From Pimelobacter simplex (GTDB lineage: Bacteria > Actinomycetota > Actinomycetes > Propionibacteriales > Nocardioidaceae): 64,000 bases of DNA. Each line of letters starts with the position of its first letter. Positions within the stretch are counted from its first letter, which is position 1. The translations under genes and the position numbers were made by a program. Under the pieces are notes generated by a model. That model ran no database searches and had not been told where the DNA came from. It saw only the letters and a list, made by a program, of their open reading frames with translations. Positions 40,132-48,551 of this stretch are shown here, piece after piece. Location: assembly GCF_024662235.1 (NCBI RefSeq), contig NZ_CP096276.1:3968001-4032000 (forward strand). The letters are read 5' to 3'.

Positions 40132-41226
40132 TCAGTTCCTCCTGAGCTTGGCGCGGGCGATGTCGGACAGGAGCAGGAACAGCAGGATCAGCGCCTCGAT
40201 GATGAGCACCATCTCGACCGGGACCTGCGCGGTGCGCTGCATCGACCCGGCGCCGACCTCGAGGACGGCGATGCCGAAGGCGATGAACGGGATCGCGATC
40301 ATGCTGCCGCGGGCCATCAGGCCCACGATGATGCCGAGGATCAGGAAGTTGGACTGCATCCCCTCGAGCATCTTGCCGTGCACGCCGGCCACCTCGATCG
40401 CACCGGCCAGGCCGGCCACCGCACCGCCGACGACCAGACCCGCCCCGGCGAGCCGGGAGGTCCGGATGCCGTGCACCTGCGCGGCCCGCAGGTTGGCGCC
40501 GACCGCGCGCATCTCGAAGCCCGTCGAGGTACGACGCATGAAGATCGCGATGACGACCACCAGCACGAGCGTGATGATCACGCCCGAGTGCAGCGGCGGC
40601 GCCTGGCCGATGCCCGGCAGCAGCGCGCCCTCCCCCACCCGCACCGTCGCGGGGTGACCGGCACCCCGGTCGGGCCACACGTGGCTGGCGACGTAGTCGA
40701 TGAGCTGGAAGGAGATGAAGTTCAGCACCACCGTGCTGAGGATCTCGTTGACGTTGAACTTCACCATGAGGAACGCCGCGATGCCCGACCACACCGCGCC
40801 CGCGAGGGCACCGGCGAGCAGGACGCACGGCAGCAGCACGATCATCGGCAGGTCCGACCAGAGGATGCCGACGGCGACACCTCCGGTCGCACCGACGAGC
40901 AGCTGCCCCTCGGCACCGATGTTGAACTTGCCGGTCGCCAGCGGGATCGCGAAGGCATACGCGCACAGCAGCACCGGGACCCACTTGTGGAGGGTCTCGA
41001 CCGTGCCGAACCGGGTGTTGAAGCTCGTCGTGAGCACCGACTCGAACGCGGCGACCGGGTCCTGCCCGAGGGCGAGGATGATCAGGCCGCCGACGGCGAA
41101 TGCCGCCACCACGGACAGGACGTAGGGCACCACCAGCCACAGCGCGTCGGCGACGCGGCGCGAGCCGCGGGCCTCGGGGGCCGCCGGCGGTGCCGACGGC
41201 GGAGCGGTCATCGTCGTCTCAGACAC
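40132..41226 (-). CDS. ABC permease, BMP/nucleoside-type (NupP/YufP-like)
   Basis: A 364-residue permease. AIPLATGKFNIGAEGQLLVGATGG and FEMRAVGANLRAAQVHGIRTSR are the family's helix-2 and coupling-loop motifs. An N-terminal Pro/Ala-rich tail precedes the first helix. GTG start behind GGGAG, overlapping the ATPase gene by 8 bases. Confidence 0.83.
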   Translation of the reverse strand: MSETTMTAPPSAPPAAPEARGSRRVADALWLVVPYVLSVVAAFAVGGLIILALGQDPVAAFESVLTTSFNTRFGTVETLHKWVPVLLCAYAFAIPLATGKFNIGAEGQLLVGATGGVAVGILWSDLPMIVLLPCVLLAGALAGAVWSGIAAFLMVKFNVNEILSTVVLNFISFQLIDYVASHVWPDRGAGHPATVRVGEGALLPGIGQAPPLHSGVIITLVLVVVIAIFMRRTSTGFEMRAVGANLRAAQVHGIRTSRLAGAGLVVGGAVAGLAGAIEVAGVHGKMLEGMQSNFLILGIIVGLMARGSMIAIPFIAFGIAVLEVGAGSMQRTAQVPVEMVLIIEALILLFLLLSDIARAKLRRN

Positions 41227-42787
41227 GAGCTTCTCCCAGTCCGGTCATGCTGCGGCCGACCTCGTACGCATCCACCGAGCCGTGCGGCCACGCACCGGCC
41301 TGCGACCCCTGGTAGAGCGCGATCACCCGGTCGGACAGGGCGATCACCTCGTCCAGGTCCTCGGAGATGAGCAGGACCGCGCAGCCGGCCGCCGTGGCCG
41401 TGCGGACCTGCTGGTAGACGAACCGCGTCGAGCCGATGTCGAGACCGCGGGTCGGGTTGTGCAGGATCAGCATCCGCGGCTGCCGGGCGAACGCCCGGGC
41501 CAGGATCACCCGCTGGATGTTGCCGCCCGACAGGTCGCCCACCAGCGTGCCGGGACCGTTGGCGCGCACCGAGAACTCGGCGATCGCCTCGACGGCCCGC
41601 TGCTTGGCGGCACCCCAGTCGATCAGCCCCATCCGGCGCACCTTCGGGCTGCGCTGCGAGCCGAGCACCAGGTTCTCGGTGATGCTCGCCGTCGGCAGGA
41701 TGCCGTCGCGGTGCCGGTCCTCGGGGACGTAGGCCACGCCGTGCTCGAGCCAGGCCGAGGTGGCGAGCCCGCCCATGGCGCGACCCCCGACCTCCACCGT
41801 TCCCGCGCGCAGCGGCCGGACACCGGCGAGCGCCTCGGCCAGCTCGACCTGGCCGTTGCCGGCGACGCCGGCGATGCCGACGATCTCGCCCTCGCGCAGC
41901 TCCAGGTCGAAGCCCTGGATCAGCTCGTGGCCCTGGTCGTTGACCACGACGAGGTCGCGCACGGCGACGGCGGTCGTCGTACCGACGGACGAGAGGGACT
42001 CCTCGACCTTCTCGGCGTCGACCGCCCCGAGGGCCGCGGCATCGACCGCGGCTCCCGGGTCCGTGGTGCTGCCGACCATCTTCTCGGCGAGGTGCTCGGC
42101 ATCGGTGTCCGCGCGCTCGATCGTCTCGACCCGGCGCCCGTCGCGCATCACCGTCATCCGGTCGCAGACGCTGAGCGTCTCGCGGATCTTGTGGGTGATG
42201 AGCACGACGCTCATCCCGTCGTCCACCATCGCCCGCATCGAGCCGAAGAGGTCGTCGACCTCCTGCGGGGTGAGGTTGGTGGTGGGCTCGTCGAGGATGA
42301 GGACCTTGGCCCCGCGGTAGAGCGCCTTGAGGATCTCCACCCGCTGGCGCACGCCGACGGGCAGCTCCTCGACGACCGCGTCGGGGTCGACGGTGAGACC
42401 GAACCGCTCGCTCAGCTCGCGGATCCGCTCCCGCGCCTCGCTGAGGTCGAGCCGGAGCGCTCCCGGTATGTCGGTCCCGAGCACGATGTTCTCGGTGACG
42501 GTGTAGTTGTCGACCTGGAGGAACGTCTGGTGGACCATGCCGACCCCGGCCGCGATGGCGTCCCGGGGCGAGCCGATGCTGGCCGGCTGACCGTCGAGGA
42601 GGACCTCGCCGGCGTTGGGCCGGTAGAGCCCGTAGAGGACGTTCATCAGCGTCGTCTTGCCGGCGCCGTTGCCACCGAGCAGACCGTGCACCTCGTTCCG
42701 CCCGACCACGAGGTCGACGGAGTCCAGCGCGGTGACCGGTCCGAAGGTCTTGACGATCCCCCGCATCTCCAGACGCGGGTTCTCCAT
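41219..42787 (-). CDS. ABC ATPase, BMP/nucleoside-type (NupO/YufO-like)
   Basis: 522 residues with two ATPase halves. The first has GGNGAGKTTL, the signature ELPVGVRQRVEILKAL and LILDEPTTNLTPQE; the second has DLSGGNIQRVILARAF and LILHNPTRGLDIGS. VGMVHQTFLQVDNYTV is the Q-loop form typical of the nucleoside/BMP group. ATG start 2 bases after the binding-protein stop. Confidence 0.85.
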   Translation of the reverse strand: MENPRLEMRGIVKTFGPVTALDSVDLVVGRNEVHGLLGGNGAGKTTLMNVLYGLYRPNAGEVLLDGQPASIGSPRDAIAAGVGMVHQTFLQVDNYTVTENIVLGTDIPGALRLDLSEARERIRELSERFGLTVDPDAVVEELPVGVRQRVEILKALYRGAKVLILDEPTTNLTPQEVDDLFGSMRAMVDDGMSVVLITHKIRETLSVCDRMTVMRDGRRVETIERADTDAEHLAEKMVGSTTDPGAAVDAAALGAVDAEKVEESLSSVGTTTAVAVRDLVVVNDQGHELIQGFDLELREGEIVGIAGVAGNGQVELAEALAGVRPLRAGTVEVGGRAMGGLATSAWLEHGVAYVPEDRHRDGILPTASITENLVLGSQRSPKVRRMGLIDWGAAKQRAVEAIAEFSVRANGPGTLVGDLSGGNIQRVILARAFARQPRMLILHNPTRGLDIGSTRFVYQQVRTATAAGCAVLLISEDLDEVIALSDRVIALYQGSQAGAWPHGSVDAYEVGRSMTGLGEARV

Positions 42788-42789
42788 GG

Positions 42790-43785
42790 TCACTTCACCT
42801 CGGCCTGGTCGAGCTCGACCTTGATGGACCCGTCGGTGATCCCGGCGACCGCCTTCTCGACCTCCGCCTTGACCTCGGCCGGGACGTTGTCGCCCACGTC
42901 GACGCTGGCGCCCTTGCCGAAGCCGATGACGTAGTGGCCCTGGGTGGTGCCCTTGTCGAGGTCCGCGAGGATCTCGGTCAGCGGCAGCTTGAAGTCGTAG
43001 AGCACGGTGGCCGCGTAGTGGTCGGGGCCGTTCTGCGACTTGTCGGTGTACTTCACCGTCACCCAGGCCGCGCCCGGAGCGGTGTCGTTGACGGCCTTGA
43101 AGGCGCCCACCACGCCGAGGTTGAGCGAGGTGATGATGACGTCGGCGCCGCCGGAGATCAGCTGGCTGGTGAGCTGCTGGGCCTTGACGGTGTCGTTGAA
43201 GTCGCCGCTCCACACGGGGTTCAGCTCGACGTCCTTGCCGCTGTCCTTGATCGCCTGCTCGACGGCGTGGACCTCGGAGTACGAGAACGGCAGGCTCAGG
43301 CCGCCCAGGTAGCCGACCTCGCCCTTCTTGGTGAGGTTCGTGGCCAGCACGCCGATCGGGTAGAAGACCGTGTGGAAGTTGCGGTCGATGACCCACACGT
43401 TTTCCGGCTGGCCCTCGGGCTCGCCGTCGAACTCCCCGATGAAGCGCACGTCGGGGTTCTGCTCGGCGATCTTGGCCGTGGCCTCGTAGAACTGCGAGCC
43501 GTGGGTCCAGATCACGTTGAAGCCGTCGGCGACGTACTCCTGGAGGACCCGCTCGATGTCGGGAACGGCGACGCTCTCGGAGTAGGACACCTCGGCGCCG
43601 TCCTTCTCGGCCGCCTTGAGCGCCTCCAGGCCGAGCGCGTTGTAGTCGGCGTCGGTCGTCGGTCCGGAGAAGATCGCCGCGATGCGGGTCTTCCCGTCGT
43701 CGGCGCCGCCCCCGCCGCCACCACAGCCGGCCGCCACCAGCATCACCGCCACCAGACCGGTGAGCACACGAATCAGTCCACGCAT
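42790..43785 (-). CDS. BMP-family ABC substrate-binding lipoprotein
   Basis: 331 residues. The signal MRGLIRVLTGLVAVMLVAAGC has a lipobox, then a glycine-rich linker. The mature domain has the BMP/PnrA order: IAAIFSGPTTDADYNALGLEALKAAE, FNVIWTHGSQFYEATAKIAEQNPDVRFI, VGYLGGLSLPFSYSEVHAVEQAIK, and ADVIITSLNLGVVGAFKAV. PnrA-type proteins bind purine nucleosides, but the ligand aromatics are not obvious here. It is the promoter-proximal gene, behind AAGGGG. Confidence 0.83.
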   Translation of the reverse strand: MRGLIRVLTGLVAVMLVAAGCGGGGGGADDGKTRIAAIFSGPTTDADYNALGLEALKAAEKDGAEVSYSESVAVPDIERVLQEYVADGFNVIWTHGSQFYEATAKIAEQNPDVRFIGEFDGEPEGQPENVWVIDRNFHTVFYPIGVLATNLTKKGEVGYLGGLSLPFSYSEVHAVEQAIKDSGKDVELNPVWSGDFNDTVKAQQLTSQLISGGADVIITSLNLGVVGAFKAVNDTAPGAAWVTVKYTDKSQNGPDHYAATVLYDFKLPLTEILADLDKGTTQGHYVIGFGKGASVDVGDNVPAEVKAEVEKAVAGITDGSIKVELDQAEVK

Positions 43786-43810
43786 GATTGCCCCTTCGAG
43801 GTGCGTCCCT

Positions 43811-43859
43811 CGCCCGACAACCGGTGTGCAGGATCCGCCCGCAGCGGGTGTGTCGGGCG
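43811..43859 (-). promoter_or_regulatory. 9-bp dyad in the BMP operon leader
   Basis: CGCCCGACA at 43811-43819 and TGTCGGGCG at 43851-43859 are exact inverted copies; a small CCCG-CAG-CGGG hairpin lies between them. They stand 26-74 bases upstream of the binding-protein start. They could be an operator or a leader-RNA stem. The rest of the 43786-43973 gap shows no other clear element. Confidence 0.35.
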
Positions 43860-43973
43860 TCACTTTCGGAGGAGTTTGGTGCCGCGTGCTATACGCCAGC
43901 ACCGGCGAGCGTTGCCCAAGGGCCCGGTGGCACTTGGTAAAGAAGTGACCGGGTAGTCGGCGCCACGCGTGCT

Positions 43974-45260
43974 CTAGGTTCCTTGAGGTTGGGGACGTGC
44001 TTCCGCCAGCACCGCCGCCCGGTCCTCCGGTACGACGAAGCCCGCGGCGATCGCCGCGTCCGTGGCGCGCTCGTACGCCGCGAGGTAGTCCGCACGGCTC
44101 GCCCAGAGCCGCTCGCGCGCGCCGTCCGGCAGCGGCAGGGTCCGCCCGAACAGCTCGCAGATCACCGACGCCCCCGGCCCGGCCTGCCCGGACGGGACGT
44201 CGGCCGGCGCGTCCACCACCGGCGTCCGCACCCCGCCGCGGACGATGCCGAGCTCGTCGCGCACGAACGCACCGCCGGCGATCTCCAGCGGCGGCGCGGA
44301 CGGGGCCGGCGCTCCCCCGCGCGCCCAGCGGTCGAGGTGGCGGAGCGCGGCCCGGACGACATAGGCCTGCTGGCCGCGGTTGACCGGGTCGGCGCAGCCG
44401 AGGAAGGCCTCGAACTCGCCGATCTGGAAGAGGTCCACGTGGGCCGCCCCGGCGACCTCCCAGACCCGCAGCCGCTCGCTGTCCGGCTGGCGCGCGGGGA
44501 GGTAGTTCAGCCGGCCGAGCAGGTCGCCCTCGGTCTGCAGCACGATCACCGGCACGTCGAGGTCGGCGCGCAGCGGCTCCGGCGCCCGGCTCTCCCGGGC
44601 CGCCACGAGGTCGATCCCGCGGCCGGCCTCGCCGAGCGGCGCGGCGACGTCGCCGCGGCTGTGGATCAGGAAGCCGTCGAAGAAGCGCTCCGTGTCGTGC
44701 ACCCGGTTGACGTACGTCGTCAGCAGGTACGCCGACTGCGACTCGCCGATCGCCAGCACCCGCTCGGCACCGGTCTGCGCGGCGAGCGTCCGGGCGACCT
44801 CGGTGAAGATCCCGTGCGCGAAGGCGTCGCCGGGGTGGTGCAGGCCGCCGTACCGCTCGGGGTCGACGCCGGTGAGCCCCTGGAGCGCGACGCCCTCGAC
44901 GGCGACCGTGGCCGCGCCGCTCGCGATGCCGTTGTACTGGGCCGAGACGCCCGCCCAGGCATGGCCCTGGCGGACGAGCTCGTCGGCCAGGTAGGTCCAG
45001 TCGGGCGCCGCGTCGGCGCCGCTGCTCACGTTGAGCCACTCGACGACCAGCGTGCCGCTCGCAGGCACCGACGCCGGCCGCCGGACGACGACCCGGGTGC
45101 TGAACGCGGCCGACCCGAGGGCGGGATCGGCCGCGCGTGCGGTGCCGGAGGCGGCGTACTCCACCTCGGTCCAGCCCGCGGCCGCGAGGTCGGGCCCGGG
45201 CCGGGCGGAGGTCAGCGCGATGCCGTTGCCGCCCGTGAGCGGCTGGAGGGTGACGGACAT
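43974..45260 (-). CDS. alpha/beta hydrolase (Abhydrolase_10-type)
   Basis: 428 residues. The nucleophile is in RVLAIGESQSAYLLTTYVNRVH (GESQS), the acid region is near VIVLQTEGDLLGRLNY, and the catalytic His is in WEVAGAAHVDLFQIGE. The N-terminal beta-sheet (GTLVVEWLNVSSGADAAPDWTYLADELVRQGHAWAGVSAQYNG) is that of a large secreted-or-cytoplasmic hydrolase family of unknown substrates. No signal peptide is seen. It is the third gene of the Rieske operon, 23 bases after the preceding stop, so an ester or lactone made from the oxidised product is a fair guess. Confidence 0.78.
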   Translation of the reverse strand: MSVTLQPLTGGNGIALTSARPGPDLAAAGWTEVEYAASGTARAADPALGSAAFSTRVVVRRPASVPASGTLVVEWLNVSSGADAAPDWTYLADELVRQGHAWAGVSAQYNGIASGAATVAVEGVALQGLTGVDPERYGGLHHPGDAFAHGIFTEVARTLAAQTGAERVLAIGESQSAYLLTTYVNRVHDTERFFDGFLIHSRGDVAAPLGEAGRGIDLVAARESRAPEPLRADLDVPVIVLQTEGDLLGRLNYLPARQPDSERLRVWEVAGAAHVDLFQIGEFEAFLGCADPVNRGQQAYVVRAALRHLDRWARGGAPAPSAPPLEIAGGAFVRDELGIVRGGVRTPVVDAPADVPSGQAGPGASVICELFGRTLPLPDGARERLWASRADYLAAYERATDAAIAAGFVVPEDRAAVLAEARPQPQGT

Positions 45261-45283
45261 GCGCGGAACCTACCGCCCGGGGC

Positions 45284-46318
45284 TCAGGTCGTGCGGAGCT
45301 CGATCTCCCGCAGCGCCGGCGTCGCGTCGTCGCTGAGCCGGACCTCGCACTCCAGGCTCGGGTCGAAGGCCCGCACCAGGTGCGGGAACGCGTCCCAGAA
45401 CACCCGCGCCCGCTCACCCACCTCGTAGTGCCCGAACATGTCGTCGATCGGCGTGCCCGCGACCCGCACCACCAGCGACGACCCCGTCTCGACCAGCTCG
45501 TGGCGCCACACCGTGAGCGGCGCCAGGTCGAGGTTGGCCAGGAACGCGTGCGCGGACCGCCCGGTGATCGCCTCGGCCAGCAGCGTGCCGCGGTGGGTCG
45601 CCCAGCGCCGCATCCCCTCGACCAGGACGCTCTCGGGCACGTCGTGCTCCTCGAGCGCCCGCGCGAAGGTGAGGAACCGCCCGGCGATGAGCCGCGAGGT
45701 CCGGGTCTGGGCGAGCCGGGCGCCGTCCTCGGGACCGGTGTCGGCGTCCGGGTACATCTGCGCGAGCTCGCGCCCCAGCGGCGTCACCTCCTGCTCGACG
45801 GTGCGCGCCGTCGGCGGCAGCACCCAGCGGAAGGCGCAGTGGCTGTCGCCCTTCATCAGGTTGAGCGGGATCACCACGACCCCGTCGGGGTGGTAGCTGC
45901 CGGCGATCGACTGGTGCACCTCGTCGCAGTAGACGTGGCCCCACCGGTGGAAGCCGGCCTCCTTCCACGCCAACGACGCCGGGCAGTAGTGCACGTCGAA
46001 CTGCACGTCCCCGGGCGTGTAGGTGCCGTCGGCCTCCATCTCGTCCTTGACGACATAGGTGCTCGCGCTGTCCCAGCGCTGCATCAGCGTCTGCATGTCG
46101 ACGGTCCCGCCCAGCGCGACGTGCGCCTGGCGCATCTCCTGGCCCCGCCAGCCGCCGTACCCGCGCAGGTGCGCGCGGACGGCAGCCTCAGCCTGCGGCG
46201 CCCCGGACTCCAGGGTCGCCTCGGCGATGTGCATGTAGATCCGCGCGCCCGCCTGGAGGATGGAGGTCAGCAGCGCCTTGGAGTCGAGCTCGGGCCGGGT
46301 CCGCTCGTCGGTCGTCAC
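45284..46318 (-). CDS. L-2-amino-thiazoline-4-carboxylate hydrolase-like protein
   Basis: 344 residues. The core DVQFDVHYCPASLAWKEAGFHRWGHVYCDEVHQSIAGSYHP...LNLMKGDSHCAFRW carries the pattern of the ATC-hydrolase family (YCPA..., C-D, GD-x-x-C-x-F). C139-region and C188-region cysteines are the likely catalytic or structural residues. The C-terminal 130 residues (RHELVETGSSLVVRVAGTPIDDMFGHYEVGERARVFWDAFPHLVRAFDPSLECEVRLS) are an extra domain. Family proteins open a cyclic C-N bond or are of unknown role. GTG start with GAGAGG; it begins 10 bases after the Rieske stop. A ring-opening role in the pathway is inferred only. Confidence 0.65.
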   Translation of the reverse strand: MTTDERTRPELDSKALLTSILQAGARIYMHIAEATLESGAPQAEAAVRAHLRGYGGWRGQEMRQAHVALGGTVDMQTLMQRWDSASTYVVKDEMEADGTYTPGDVQFDVHYCPASLAWKEAGFHRWGHVYCDEVHQSIAGSYHPDGVVVIPLNLMKGDSHCAFRWVLPPTARTVEQEVTPLGRELAQMYPDADTGPEDGARLAQTRTSRLIAGRFLTFARALEEHDVPESVLVEGMRRWATHRGTLLAEAITGRSAHAFLANLDLAPLTVWRHELVETGSSLVVRVAGTPIDDMFGHYEVGERARVFWDAFPHLVRAFDPSLECEVRLSDDATPALREIELRTT

Positions 46319-46328
46319 GGCGTACCTC

Positions 46329-47384
46329 TCAGACCTGCGGGATGCCGTGGCGCTCGACCATCTTCTGGAACTCGATGAGCGGCACGTCCTCGGGGCGGAC
46401 GTAGAGGATCATCTGCGCCTTGAGCGGCGGCAGCAGCCACGGCCGCTGGCTCTCGACGATGGCCTTGTCCTCCTGCTTGACCCCGAGGTTGAACTCCTCG
46501 ATCTCGGCGTCGAAGCGCGGGTCCTTGTCGTACGTGCGCGAGAGCTGGGTGAACGTCAGCGTCCGGTTGTAGGAGATCGGCAGGTAGACGTTCCACGTCA
46601 CCGACGTCCCGTGCTCGGAGACGAGGACGTTCTTCATCGAGTTCGGCGTGGCCGTGTTGATGAACTCGACGTCGGCCACCTCGACCTCGGTCGCGACCGC
46701 CCCGTCACCCTCCTCGGCCATGACCCCCGCCAGCGGCCCGGCCGGCAGCACCGTCCGGTACTGCGAGGTCAGCTCGGCACCCTCGACCTTGACCGGGATG
46801 TCCCCCACCCGCTGCGGCATCGTCGGCTGCTCGGCCACCCCGAGCGTCCCCGGGTGCACCCACGCGAAGTGCGTGTCGTCGAGCGCGGCCATCACCAGGC
46901 GCGGCGCACTGGCCGCCCACTCCTCGTGCACCACGAGCTCGTTCTTGTAGTAGTCCTCGTCGTCGAACTCCGGGTACGGCGGCAGGTCGGCCGCCGGCTC
47001 CTCGGCCAGGCACACCCACACCAGGCCGTAGCGCTCCTGGGTCAGGTAGCGGCGTACCCGGGCCTGGGCGGGGATCTTCTCCGACGCCCGCAGCGGGATG
47101 TCCACGCACTGACCCGACTTGTCGTACGACCACCCGTGGTAGCGGCAGCGCAGCGCCTGACCACCCTGGACGACGTCCCCGAGCGACAGCGCGGCACCGA
47201 GGTGGCGGCAGACATCGGGGAACGCGGCGACCTCGTCGTCGAGACGCACGATCGTGATGCTCTGGTCGAGGATCTCGACCTTCACCGGCTGGTCGAGGAG
47301 ATCCTCGGACCGGGACACGGGGTGCCAGAACTTCTCCATGGCCACCCGGTAGCGCTCGATCGCCTCAGGGTCGGGACGCGACAT
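46329..47384 (-). CDS. Rieske non-heme iron oxygenase, catalytic subunit
   Basis: 351 residues. The Rieske [2Fe-2S] site is C59-x-H61 ... C80-x-x-H83 (CRHLG, CRYHGWSY). The catalytic-domain mononuclear iron site is seen at DDTHFAWVHPG, with D169/D170 bridging and H172 and H177 as ligands. A single-subunit oxygenase of the demethylase/hydroxylase type (phthalate, vanillate or betaine-demethylase build) is the best fit. No beta subunit is encoded. It needs a reductase and ferredoxin, both encoded nearby under the same ATTGGATCC site type. ATG behind GGAGG; first gene of a three-gene operon. Confidence 0.88.
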   Translation of the reverse strand: MSRPDPEAIERYRVAMEKFWHPVSRSEDLLDQPVKVEILDQSITIVRLDDEVAAFPDVCRHLGAALSLGDVVQGGQALRCRYHGWSYDKSGQCVDIPLRASEKIPAQARVRRYLTQERYGLVWVCLAEEPAADLPPYPEFDDEDYYKNELVVHEEWAASAPRLVMAALDDTHFAWVHPGTLGVAEQPTMPQRVGDIPVKVEGAELTSQYRTVLPAGPLAGVMAEEGDGAVATEVEVADVEFINTATPNSMKNVLVSEHGTSVTWNVYLPISYNRTLTFTQLSRTYDKDPRFDAEIEEFNLGVKQEDKAIVESQRPWLLPPLKAQMILYVRPEDVPLIEFQKMVERHGIPQV

Positions 47385-47404
47385 GTATTACCTCCAAGAT
47401 CCAG

Positions 47405-47425
47405 TATTGGATCCACGATGCAATA
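47405..47425. promoter_or_regulatory. ATTGGATCC site 1, Rieske operon promoter
   Basis: TATTG, GATCCACGATG, CAATA: a 5-bp dyad around 11 bases, with ATTGGATCC at 47406-47414. It is 21-41 bases upstream of the Rieske ATG. A further CCAATATCC half-site follows at 47427-47435. It is one of five similar sites in this block. Confidence 0.65.
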
Positions 47426-47436
47426 GCCAATATCCT

Positions 47437-47790
47437 ATGTCAAGCCCTGGCCGCCCCGAGCAACGCGCAGGGCAGCTCGCCCGCCCGGCCGGCCAGGCCA
47501 GGCTCCAGCAGCGCCGGAGGCCGCGAGGGCGGCGACGGAAGCCGCCGAGGCGGCGAAGCCGACGAGGCGGCGGACGCGGCAGGGGCGGCGAAGGTGGCGG
47601 CCGCACAGCGGCGGCGCGGGCGGAGCCCGTGCCGTTGTCGCGCCCCCAGCCGGCCGTCAGGGCCCCGCAGTCAAGGCCGGGCGAAGCCCGCCGGCAGCGG
47701 CCGGAGCGAAGCGGAGGGCCTTGACGGCGGGGGACGGTCGGCTAAGCGCGGCCGCCACCGCAACCACGCTCACCCACCAAGCACCCCACC
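47437..47790. other. GC-rich, stem-rich intergenic stretch without a gene
   Basis: The 47385-47825 gap is the only one over 300 bases. After site 1 it is almost purely G and C, with many gcggcg repeats. An outer 9-bp pair GTCAAGGCC (47670-47678) and GGCCTTGAC (47717-47725) encloses a CGGGC-GAA-GCCCG hairpin (47678-47690) and a GAGCGAAGC loop. Open frames here have an implausible Arg/Pro composition. The structure could be a terminator-like or small-RNA element, or degraded sequence. The upstream part of the GntR promoter is at its right end. Confidence 0.4.
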
Positions 47791-47825
47791 CGGAGTACCC
47801 TGACCGCCACCGAGAGGAGCCACGC

Positions 47826-48551
47826 GTGCCCGGAGCAGGGTCCTTCCACAAACCCATGACCACGGTCGAGGCGGTGCTCATCGAGCTGCGCCGGGCGCTC
47901 CTCGAGGGCGACTACCCCGCCGGAGCGCGGCTCAACGTCGACGCCATCTCCAAGCAGCTGGGCACCAGCCGGGCGCCGGTGCGCGATGCCCTGCGCATCC
48001 TCGAGGGCGAGCAGCAGGTCGTCTACGAGGCGCACCGCGGCTATCTCGTGCCGGAGATGGGCGTGGACGCCCTCTTCGATCTCTACCGCTCACGCGAGCT
48101 GCTCGAGGCCGAGGCCGTCGCGCTGGCCGTACCGACGCTGTCGGCCGCGGCGGTCGCGACCCTGCGCGAGCAGGCGGCGGCGATCACCTCGGCGCTGCTG
48201 GCCGGTGACCGGGTGGCGGCGACGTACGCCAACCGCGACTTCCACTTCGGGCTGTTCCGGGCGCCGCGCCACGAGCAGCTGGTCGTGGCGATCACCGGGA
48301 TGTGGAACGCCGATGCCTACCGGTCGCTCTACCTGCGCGACCTCGACACCGCACTGAGCATCGCCGCCGACCACGCGGGCATCGCCGATGCGGCGGCCGC
48401 GGGCGACGCGGGCGCGGTGATCAAGCTCCAGAACGAGCACCGCGACCACGAGCTCGCGGTGCTCCTCGCCCACCTGAGCGATCCCGCGGAGGAGGCGACG
48501 GCCGGGACGCCCTGGCACTCGGCGTTGAGCTACCGGCCGCGCAAGCGCTGA
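47826..48551 (+). CDS. GntR-family FCD regulator 1
   Basis: 241 residues. Winged helix: VEAVLIELRRALLEGDYPAGARLNVDAISKQLGTSRAPVRDALRILEGEQQVVYEAHRGYLVPEM. The FCD helical ligand domain follows, with metal-type His/Asp positions (RDFHFGLFRAPRHEQLV). The DNA-binding half is nearly the same as GntR 2 some 3.5 kb away; the recognition helix SRAPVRDALRILEGE is identical. GTG start behind GAGAGGAG. No ATTGGATCC site is visible in front of it, unlike its twin. It overlaps the convergent FprA gene by 22 bases. Confidence 0.85.
   Translation: MPGAGSFHKPMTTVEAVLIELRRALLEGDYPAGARLNVDAISKQLGTSRAPVRDALRILEGEQQVVYEAHRGYLVPEMGVDALFDLYRSRELLEAEAVALAVPTLSAAAVATLREQAAAITSALLAGDRVAATYANRDFHFGLFRAPRHEQLVVAITGMWNADAYRSLYLRDLDTALSIAADHAGIADAAAAGDAGAVIKLQNEHRDHELAVLLAHLSDPAEEATAGTPWHSALSYRPRKR

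Noticed and set aside
43831..43840. GGATCC in the BMP leader and near 13988 as further regulon sites
   Set aside because: They lack the ATT in front and the TTG-N11-CA spacing; GGATCC alone is too short to mean anything.
47383..47724. Open frame rightward through the GC-rich spacer
   Set aside because: Extreme Arg/Pro/Gly content, start inside the Rieske promoter and no recognisable motif.
47826..48551. A sixth ATTGGATCC site in front of GntR 1
   Set aside because: None is present in the 100 bases before its start; only the Rieske-side site some 400 bases upstream could act at a distance.
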